A stretch of 5,946 nucleotides of DNA from JAJYZP01 sp049964535 (GTDB lineage Bacteria > Actinomycetota > Acidimicrobiia > Acidimicrobiales > Acidimicrobiaceae): contig JBMFXG010000159.1 of assembly GCA_049964535.1 (NCBI GenBank), positions 1-5,946 of the forward strand, given 5' to 3'. Below the pieces are notes generated by a model. The model did not search any database and was not told where the DNA came from. It saw only the letters and a program-made list of their open reading frames with translations. This document shows, piece by piece, positions 1 through 4,479 of the stretch (positions within the stretch are counted from its first letter, which is position 1; every line of letters begins with the position of its first letter). The position numbers and the translations under genes are program-made.

Positions 1-34
1 AGGGCGAGTTCGCGCCGTGACGTGCGGTGATCGT

Positions 35-47
35 TGCACCAGGTGCA
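35..47. repeat. Short perfect inverted repeat (TGCACC-A-GGTGCA)
   Basis: Two 6-base arms are exactly complementary around a single central A. It is the size and shape of a small dimeric repressor site. Without a known flanking gene on the left, its role is unknown, and such a repeat could also occur by chance. Confidence 0.3.
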
Positions 48-256
48 CTCGTCGGTACGTCGACATCGCCGGCGCACTTGATCTGAGACTCACTGGCATC
101 ACCGATTCTACGATCGCGAAAAGTACCCCGATGGTGAACCGTGAAGAGCTCTCTGTGCTCGGTGCTCTAGATCGGTGAAGCGCGTGAGCTGAGCCTGGCG
201 CCCTCCGATGCTGGGAGAAAGAGATCGCTCTTCAAGTTCGCAAGCGGGTAGAGGAG

Positions 257-277
257 CCGTCTGAGTCGAGCAGACGG
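257..277. terminator. Possible terminator hairpin of an upstream gene
   Basis: CCGTCTG (257-263) pairs perfectly with CAGACGG (271-277) around a 7-base loop, and a flanking G-T wobble could extend it. No T-tract follows on either strand. It lies about 80 bases after the TGA at 176-178, which would suit a terminator for an upstream gene, but the existence of that gene is itself uncertain. Confidence 0.25.
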
Positions 278-588
278 TCGCCGTGTGCGCACTTGCGGTC
301 GTGGTCGTAAGAGGTCGCTGAATCGTGGAGTGCTCGGTTACCGGATGGCTCCCTGGTAGGAGCTGAGAAGAGGTGCTCACAACGAAGGCGCTTGTGGTGG
401 TCGGGCTGAGGCGTGGTCCGGATTTCGCTGAACCAAGCTCTTGTGCGAGAGTTCGGTCATCCTCGACAGCCTCGAGTCTCGCTTCTACGAGGCGACGAGT
501 TGGGATCCATCGTGCACTCGAGCTCGGCTTGGTGGGGCTGGTTCGATCACAGCTTCGCAGCGCCAAGCTGTGGTTTTGCTGTAGGAAA

Positions 589-614
589 TATGAGAAAAAG
601 CAGAACTATGAGAA
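589..614 (+). repeat. Direct repeat TATGAGAA x2 upstream of the liv operon
   Basis: TATGAGAA occurs at 589-596 and again at 607-614, an 18-base offset. The stretch is A-rich and stands out from its G+C-richer surroundings. The repeats sit just upstream of a candidate extended -10 element (629-637), so they would fall near -55 and -37. Direct repeats at that place are typical of activator sites, but no regulator is encoded in the window and the role is inferred from position only. Confidence 0.35.
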
Positions 615-628
615 GAACTGAGAGTTTT

Positions 629-637
629 TGGTATCAA
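629..637 (+). promoter_or_regulatory. Candidate extended -10 promoter for the liv operon
   Basis: TG-G-TATCAA fits the extended -10 pattern TGn-TATAAT with 4 of 6 matches in the hexamer. A 17-base spacer places the -35 at TGAGAA (609-614), which is a poor match, so the promoter would rely on the extended motif or on an activator. Transcription would start near 644 and leave a leader of about 115 bases before the first small ORF. This is the best promoter-like element I found between 560 and 760, but it remains weak. Confidence 0.25.
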
Positions 638-653
638 GGAACAGATGTGAAAG

Positions 654-663
654 TGATCGATCA
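654..663. promoter_or_regulatory. 10-bp perfect palindrome, possible operator
   Basis: TGATCGATCA is a perfect palindrome. It would lie about 10-20 bases downstream of the inferred transcription start, where a bound repressor could block initiation. Short GATC-rich palindromes also arise by chance, so this is only a candidate. Confidence 0.25.
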
Positions 664-672
664 GACTCCCAT

Positions 673-711
673 TTGAGGACGTCGACCTCGAAATGTGACA
701 GACGTCTTCGA
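673..711 (+). promoter_or_regulatory. Stable hairpin in the liv operon 5' leader
   Basis: TTGAGGACGTC (673-683) can pair with GACGTCTTCGA (701-711) over 11 positions including two G-U pairs, with a 17-base loop. A smaller stem, ACGAG (717-721) with CTCGT (730-734), lies between it and the ribosome site of the first small ORF (743-750). No T-tract follows the large hairpin, so it does not look like a classical attenuator terminator. It could stabilise the mRNA or modulate translation initiation. It matches no riboswitch class I can recognise by eye. Confidence 0.4.
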
Positions 712-742
712 CAGTGACGAGCGGGGGATCTCGTTGTAGAAA

Positions 743-750
743 GAGGGGGG
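743..750 (+). promoter_or_regulatory. Strong ribosome binding site of the leader small ORF
   Basis: GAGGGGGG at 743-750 lies 8 bases before the ATG at 759. It is one of the strongest Shine-Dalgarno matches in the window and is the main reason for thinking the small ORF at 759-836 is translated. Confidence 0.5.
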
Positions 751-758
751 TCATCATC

Positions 759-836
759 ATGCTGTGGCGTAGTAAATCGGCTTGGAACCGGTACGGTACG
801 GTCCGGTCTCGTTCTGCTTCGGGGGAGATTCGGTGA
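759..836 (+). CDS. Small leader ORF (25 aa) translationally coupled to livH
   Basis: This is an ATG-started frame of 25 codons with a well-placed G-rich ribosome site (743-750). Its TGA (834-836) overlaps the GTG start of livH (833-835) in a GTGA arrangement, and its codons at 822-827 double as the livH ribosome site. The peptide begins MLWRSKSAWNRYG, is basic (six Arg and one Lys) and has two Trp. It has no run of Leu, Ile or Val codons, so it does not look like a classical amino acid attenuation leader. The likely role is to deliver ribosomes to livH by termination-reinitiation. I recognise no family. The evidence is architecture only, and a chance ORF cannot be excluded. Confidence 0.45.
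   Translation: MLWRSKSAWNRYGTVRSRSASGEIR
821..827 (+). promoter_or_regulatory. Ribosome binding site that decides the livH start
   Basis: GGGGGAG lies 5 bases before GTG 833. The longer frame could start at TTG 782, but that codon has no Shine-Dalgarno sequence and would add 17 residues unlike a LivH N-terminus. GTG 833 is therefore preferred. Confidence 0.65.
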
Positions 837-1708
837 CGCTTTTTCTGCTCACTGTCGGATTCGGAATCGTTACTGCGTCGGTTCTCTCCCTCTTAAGCGT
901 CGGACTCTCGTTGCAGTTTGGGGTGACCAACTACGTGAACTTTGCGTACGGCTCCTACCTCGGGGTCGGCATGATGGTTGCGTATACCCTCTCGGGAACT
1001 TTCCACCTTCCATTCGTGCTCTCGGTCGCTTTGGCAACGCTGATCACTGGTCTCGTCGCAGTTCTGATCTCAGAGTTCATCTTGGACCCCTTCGCTCGAC
1101 GTCGTAAAAGTCTCTTTTACATGCTGATTGTGACCTTCGGGCTCTCATTGGTCTTGGATAACATTCTGCAGATCATCTACGGAGTTGGCTTCGTGGAGTT
1201 TCCCATTGCGCAGAGTTCGCCGGTTCAGATCGGCCCGTTCTCCTTTACAAAGGTACAGCTCGTCATCGTGGCTGTAGCGATCGTTGCTATGGTTGGCATT
1301 CATCTTCTGTTGTCAAAGACCCGGCTCGGCAAGGCTATGCGCGCGATGTCCGATAATGCAGACCTTGCACGGGCCTCGGGAATCGATACTCGGTCGGTAA
1401 CCCGATGGACCTGGTTTATCAGTGGCTGCCTTGCAGGCCTCGGTGGTATCGTTCTGGCGCTTAATATCGTCTCGTTTCAGACCGCCTCGGGTGACGCAAT
1501 GCTCTTCGTGATCTTTGCGGCAGTGATACTTGGGGGCATCGGACAGACTTATGGAGCCATGCTCGGTGCGCTCGTCATTGGGCTTGTCACCGAGACGTCG
1601 GTGGTGTACATCTCCTCGGCTTACAAGCAAGACGTCGCCTTCGTTGTGTTGATTCTGATGCTGCTCGTTAGACCTCAGGGAATCCTTGCGGCTCGAGGAA
1701 AGGCGTAA
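833..1708 (+). CDS. livH: Branched-chain amino acid ABC transporter permease LivH
   Basis: LivH is one of the two membrane subunits of a HAAT-family importer and forms the channel with LivM. From the GTG start the protein has 291 residues, normal for LivH. It is very hydrophobic, with about eight predicted membrane spans. Residues 22-44 carry the family's N-terminal signature in the form SVGLSLQFG then NFAYG (the usual form is NFAHG). Residues 163-189 (TRLGKAMRAMSDNADLA..GID) are the cytoplasmic coupling loop that docks on the ATPase. The C-terminus has the typical RPQG (280-283). It follows a coupled small ORF with a 4-base overlap and is followed after 4 bases by a second small ORF. The family is clear; the substrate is inferred. 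Confidence 0.93.
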   Translation: MTLFLLTVGFGIVTASVLSLLSVGLSLQFGVTNYVNFAYGSYLGVGMMVAYTLSGTFHLPFVLSVALATLITGLVAVLISEFILDPFARRRKSLFYMLIVTFGLSLVLDNILQIIYGVGFVEFPIAQSSPVQIGPFSFTKVQLVIVAVAIVAMVGIHLLLSKTRLGKAMRAMSDNADLARASGIDTRSVTRWTWFISGCLAGLGGIVLALNIVSFQTASGDAMLFVIFAAVILGGIGQTYGAMLGALVIGLVTETSVVYISSAYKQDVAFVVLILMLLVRPQGILAARGKA

Positions 1709-1712
1709 GGCG

Positions 1713-1784
1713 ATGGCTCGGTTGATGACACACCAGAGAGAGTTCAGATCTCTCGACCACGACTTTGAACTAAGGGGGATGTAA
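1713..1784 (+). CDS. Small ORF (23 aa) linking livH and livM
   Basis: ATG 1713 opens 4 bases after the livH stop, and the frame ends at TAA 1782-1784, sharing one base with the livM start (TAATG). A GAGGAAAGG ribosome site lies at 1695-1703, about 9 bases upstream. The peptide starts MARLMTHQREFRSLDH and is charged, with no membrane segment or recognisable motif. Translating it would carry ribosomes through possible hairpins (GAGAGA 1736-1741 with TCTCTC 1749-1754; AGTTCA 1741-1746 with TGAACT 1766-1771) that lie just before the livM ribosome site, so a role in translational coupling is plausible. It could still be a chance frame in a 75-base spacer. Confidence 0.4.
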   Translation: MARLMTHQREFRSLDHDFELRGM

Positions 1785-2806
1785 TGTCGATATTTCTCGG
1801 CTATGCAGCGACGATTCTCGTCTTCTTTTTCACGTATAACATTTTCACCCTGGGTCTCAATATTCAGTTTGGTTATGCAGGGATCTTGAACTTTACGGTC
1901 ATCACATTTATGGCCATGGGAGCGTACTTCTATGCGGTCTTCGTGATGCCGAGGGCCGATACTGCGAATCAGGTCTACTACATCTTGGGACTGCATTGGC
2001 CATGGCCACTAGCGATGATTGCGGGTGTGGTCGCTTCCGGCGCGGTGGGGTATCTCATCGGCCTCATCGCTCTCAAGCGGCTACGAAGCGACTACCTCGC
2101 TATCGTCACCTTGGCTACTGGGACTCTGATCTACGGTTTGGCCGGTAATCAGCAGCATCTTTTTGACGGCTGGGCCGGTCTCTTCAACGTCAACCAACCC
2201 TTTCAAAGCGTCGCGACGAACTCCCCTAATGAGTACTCGTGGATCTTGGTACTGATCTCCGGTCTCTTGATGCTCGGTGTCTGGTGGTTTGCGAATCGTC
2301 TCTACTCCTCACCACTGGGCCGATCGATGCGAGCAATACGGGAAGATCAAGAGGTGGTCGATGCATTCGGAAAGAATACCTTCAAGATTCGAATGCTGGC
2401 GATGGTGATCGGATGTGTCATCGTGGGACTTGGGGGAATTCTGACTATTCAGTACATCGGTGCGCTCTCGCCTGCGGGCTGGACCACGGGTGAGACCTTC
2501 GTAGTCTGGGCTGCGCTGCTCGTCGGTGGGCGAGGGAACAATCTCGGCTCGATCGTAGGCTCCCTGCTCGTAGCCGTTGTCTTCAATGAGGCCACGCGTT
2601 ACCTGCCCCAAGTGAGTTCGAACCCGAACTTAATTCCAGACCTTCGCAACATCATTATTGGTGCTTTGGTGATAGGGGTTCTGTGGTTTCGTCCACAAGG
2701 TGTGCTCCCAGAACGTAAGCCGAAGTTCTTTGAAGTGCCTTTGACTAACACTATCGCCACAGAAGATAGTGATTCGCGATCGATAGCTACTGGGGCGGGT
2801 GCGTAG
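1784..2806 (+). CDS. livM: Branched-chain amino acid ABC transporter permease LivM
   Basis: LivM is the second channel subunit of the importer. It has 340 residues, within the usual LivM range, and multiple membrane segments. Family landmarks are GLNIQFGYAGILNF (24-37), followed by MGAY (45-48); LRSDYLAIVTLA (100-111), the highly conserved LRxDYLAIVTL block; the coupling loop SPLGRSMRAIREDQEVVDAF (176-195); GGRGNNLGSIVGS near the last spans; and RPQGVLPER close to the C-terminus. A polar tail of about 35 residues follows RPQG, a length common in LivM. ATG 1784 has AAGGGGG (1772-1778) five bases upstream and overlaps the stop of the preceding small ORF. Its TAG directly abuts the livG ATG, so the two genes are probably coupled. 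Confidence 0.93.
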   Translation: MSIFLGYAATILVFFFTYNIFTLGLNIQFGYAGILNFTVITFMAMGAYFYAVFVMPRADTANQVYYILGLHWPWPLAMIAGVVASGAVGYLIGLIALKRLRSDYLAIVTLATGTLIYGLAGNQQHLFDGWAGLFNVNQPFQSVATNSPNEYSWILVLISGLLMLGVWWFANRLYSSPLGRSMRAIREDQEVVDAFGKNTFKIRMLAMVIGCVIVGLGGILTIQYIGALSPAGWTTGETFVVWAALLVGGRGNNLGSIVGSLLVAVVFNEATRYLPQVSSNPNLIPDLRNIIIGALVIGVLWFRPQGVLPERKPKFFEVPLTNTIATEDSDSRSIATGAGA

Positions 2807-3595
2807 ATGGCTGAAAATATGTTAGAGGTAGACGATATTCGGCTCTCCTTCGGCGGTCTGAAGGCGATCGACGGATGCTCCTTTGAGGTCGAACGTGGCA
2901 CGATTACGGCATTGATCGGTCCGAACGGAGCCGGTAAGTCGACGACGGTTAACACGATCGCTGGGGCATATCGGCCACAGTCTGGGAAGATCCGCTTCAA
3001 TGGTGAGGATATTACGAATCTTCCGACGTACGCTCGTGCCCAGAAAGGATTGATCAGGACCTACCAGATCTCTCGCGAGTTTGGTGGAATGAGTGTGCTG
3101 GAAAATCTTCTGGTAGTTCGGCGTGGTCAAAGTGGGGAACGGCTCATCAATGCAGTGTTCCGTGGTCGACAGTCGAAGCGAGAGACCGAGGCGCTCGTAG
3201 CTGAAGCGAACGAGATCCTTAACACCTTTGGGATCTACAAGCTACGTCACGAGTTCGCTTCGAATCTTTCGGGTGGTCAGAAGCGCCTTTTGGAGCTCTC
3301 GAGGGCAGTAATGGCACAGCCCAAAATGATGCTCCTTGACGAACCAATGGCTGGCGTTACGCCGGCACTGATCGAGCGTTTGGGTTCTCATATGGTGGAG
3401 CTGAATCGCTCTATGGGCATGACCTTCGTACTGGTGGAGCACAACTTGGAGATCGTGGAGAAGATCTGCTCTCAGGTTGTTGTCATGGCTCTCGGTAAGA
3501 AGCTGGCGGAGGGAACAATGGCTGAGCTCCGCTCTAAGTCAGAGGTTATCGAGGCGTACTTAGGAGGTGGCGCTCATGAGCGTGTTGGAGGTTAG
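2807..3595 (+). CDS. livG: Branched-chain amino acid ABC transporter ATP-binding protein LivG
   Basis: LivG is one of the two cytoplasmic ATPases that power the LivHM channel. It has 262 residues with all ABC motifs intact: Walker A GPNGAGKST (38-46), Q-loop Gln87 in RTYQ, signature LSGGQ (154-158), Walker B MMLLDEP (174-180) with Asp178 and Glu179, and H-loop His212 in VEHN. The long insert between Q-loop and signature and the C-terminal VIEAYLGG (247-254) are typical of LivG rather than LivF. ATG 2807 directly follows the livM stop. Only a weak G-rich ribosome site is present, which fits coupled translation. An in-frame ATG at 2819 is a less likely alternative start. The 3' end overlaps livF by 20 bases. 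Confidence 0.94.
   Translation: MAENMLEVDDIRLSFGGLKAIDGCSFEVERGTITALIGPNGAGKSTTVNTIAGAYRPQSGKIRFNGEDITNLPTYARAQKGLIRTYQISREFGGMSVLENLLVVRRGQSGERLINAVFRGRQSKRETEALVAEANEILNTFGIYKLRHEFASNLSGGQKRLLELSRAVMAQPKMMLLDEPMAGVTPALIERLGSHMVELNRSMGMTFVLVEHNLEIVEKICSQVVVMALGKKLAEGTMAELRSKSEVIEAYLGGGAHERVGG
3562..3567 (+). promoter_or_regulatory. Ribosome binding site that decides the livF start
   Basis: A perfect AGGAGG lies within the 3' end of livG, 8 bases before ATG 3576. An upstream in-frame GTG at 3567 overlaps this site and so cannot use it. ATG 3576 is therefore the probable start. Confidence 0.8.
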
Positions 3596-4295
3596 CGGTC
3601 TCTGTGGCGGCTACGGTAAGACACCTATCATTTGGGACCTTTCGCTTGAGGCGAAGGTCGGTCAAATAGTGACGGTCGTTGGTCCCAACGGAGCAGGTAA
3701 GTCAACGTTCATGAAGGCGCTCTTCGGTTTAATCTCCGTCACGAGTGGCTCCGTGCGCCTCGATGGTAGCGAGGTCAGTGGCCTGCAGCCTCATCGACTT
3801 GCTCGGGCTGGTATTGCGTACGTTCCACAGGTAGATAACGTCTTTGCTTCGATGTCGATCGTTGAGAATCTTGAGATAGGAGCCTTTACGCGCCGAGGCG
3901 GTACTTCGGAGCGGATCCAAGAGATTTTGGAGATCTTTCCCGATCTCCAAAAGGCCTCCCGTCGAAAGGCCGGTGAGCTCTCAGGCGGACAGCGCAACAT
4001 GTTGGGAATGGCTCGAGCCCTGATGTGTGATCCGAAGGTCATTCTTCTCGATGAGCCGACCGCTGGACTTTCGCCGATCTATGTCGATGTGGTGTGGGAG
4101 CAGGTTCAGCGCATAGCGCAGCTTGGCACGACGGTACTCGTTGTCGAGCAGAACGTTGATCGTGCGCTTGCTAACTCTGATTGGGTCTACGTGATGGTTG
4201 CTGGCCGCAATCGTCTCGATGGACCTGCTACAGAGGTTGCGGAGATGAATCTTGGAGAGATCTTCCTTGGAGCAGTCGCAGCGGTTCGAGAGTAG
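3576..4295 (+). CDS. livF: Branched-chain amino acid ABC transporter ATP-binding protein LivF
   Basis: LivF is the partner ATPase of LivG. From ATG 3576 it has 239 residues, normal for LivF. Motifs are Walker A GPNGAGKST (36-44), the Q-loop with YVPQ (Gln85), signature LSGGQ (135-139), and Walker B VILLDEP (155-161) with Asp159 and Glu160, followed by TAGLSP. The position of the H-loop histidine holds Gln192 (VEQN), which is the normal LivF form and not a defect. The lack of the long LivG insert and the YVPQ...VFASMSIVENL block separate it from LivG. It overlaps livG by 20 bases, implying coupled translation. A 184-base structured spacer separates it from livK. Confidence 0.94.
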   Translation: MSVLEVSGLCGGYGKTPIIWDLSLEAKVGQIVTVVGPNGAGKSTFMKALFGLISVTSGSVRLDGSEVSGLQPHRLARAGIAYVPQVDNVFASMSIVENLEIGAFTRRGGTSERIQEILEIFPDLQKASRRKAGELSGGQRNMLGMARALMCDPKVILLDEPTAGLSPIYVDVVWEQVQRIAQLGTTVLVVEQNVDRALANSDWVYVMVAGRNRLDGPATEVAEMNLGEIFLGAVAAVRE

Positions 4296-4307
4296 CGAAT
4301 CGACGTG

Positions 4308-4330
4308 CTGCGGACCGCAGATCACGGTCC
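4308..4330 (+). promoter_or_regulatory. Two overlapping alternative hairpins after livF
   Basis: CTGCGG-A-CCGCAG (4308-4320) is a perfect 13-base inverted repeat. The bases GGACCG (4312-4317) can instead pair with CGGTCC (4325-4330) around a 7-base loop. The two folds share bases and exclude each other. They start 13 bases after the livF stop. No T-tract follows, so they may act in mRNA processing, 3'-end protection or a switch. The function is inferred. Confidence 0.4.
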
Positions 4331-4346
4331 AAACCGCTCTGAGGAG

Positions 4347-4375
4347 TCTCCCGTCTTGACCGTCTCGACGGGAGA
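4347..4375 (+). promoter_or_regulatory. 9-bp hairpin in the livF-livK spacer
   Basis: TCTCCCGTC (4347-4355) pairs perfectly with GACGGGAGA (4367-4375) around an 11-base loop. This is the most stable structure in the spacer. No run of T follows (GGTGCTTGGGG), so it resembles a partial terminator or an mRNA-stability stem and not a full intrinsic terminator. It could reduce read-through into livK, or protect either the livF 3' end or a separate livK transcript. Confidence 0.5.
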
Positions 4376-4383
4376 GGTGCTTG

Positions 4384-4423
4384 GGGCGTAGCGCCCTAGC
4401 GCCGAAGAGAGCCTTACAGGCTC
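4384..4423 (+). promoter_or_regulatory. Two further small hairpins ahead of livK
   Basis: GGGCG (4384-4388) pairs with CGCCC (4392-4396) around a 3-base loop. GAGCCT (4409-4414) pairs with AGGCTC (4418-4423) around TAC. A direct repeat TAGCGCC (4389-4395 and 4397-4403) lies between them. Together with the two preceding elements they make most of the spacer foldable. I found no clear promoter between these stems and livK and no riboswitch motif I can name. Confidence 0.35.
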
Positions 4424-4479
4424 GCCGGGCTACTTCATGGTGGAGTTGCTCGTAAGAAGTACGATAGAAGGGGGTTCAC

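Larger units (their letters stand above)
1..588. other. Long stretch without a supportable gene
   Basis: No reading frame here has both a convincing ribosome site and a recognisable product. The longest frames (minus strand 108-566; plus strand 373-621 and 413-676) give low-complexity Ser/Thr/Arg-rich or unrecognisable proteins and overlap each other. One plus-strand frame is open from the left edge to a TGA at 176-178. Its last residues (NREELSVLGALDR) look protein-like, so it may be the 3' end of an upstream gene, but nothing identifies it. The remainder holds a 13-bp palindrome (35-47), a terminator-like hairpin (257-277) and an 8-bp palindrome GTGCGCAC (285-292). It may be an intergenic spacer or the eroded remains of a gene. 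Confidence 0.5.

Noticed and set aside
535..561. tRNA T-arm-like sequence GCTGGTTCGATCACAGC
   Set aside because: The stem has only four good pairs and a mismatch, and no matching acceptor stem or anticodon arm is found at the right distance upstream.
108..566. 152-codon minus-strand ORF
   Set aside because: The product is Ser/Thr/Arg-rich and low in complexity, with no domain, no clear ribosome site and no recognised homology.
373..676. Two overlapping plus-strand ORFs (373-621 and 413-676)
   Set aside because: They overlap each other in different frames, have unlikely compositions and weak ribosome sites, and run into the promoter-like A-rich region.
644..758. T-box or classical leucine attenuator upstream of livH
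   Set aside because: No T-box core sequence, no terminator with a T-run and no cluster of Leu, Ile or Val codons in the small ORF.
782..832. N-terminal extension of livH from TTG 782
   Set aside because: There is no ribosome site before TTG 782, and the extra 17 residues do not resemble a LivH N-terminus. GTG 833 has GGGGGAG five bases upstream.
1313..1996. 227-codon minus-strand ORF antisense to livH and livM
   Set aside because: It is a shadow of two clearly coding genes; its composition is rich in Arg, Asp and His and it has no recognisable domain.
4140..4160. Missing H-loop histidine in LivF (VEQN)
   Set aside because: Gln at this position is the normal form in LivF proteins; LivG has the expected His.
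4437..4479. Small ORF between livF and livK comparable to those before livH and livM
   Set aside because: The ATG at 4437 opens a frame that runs deep into livK in another frame, and no short frame ends at the livK GTG, so the coupling pattern is not repeated here.
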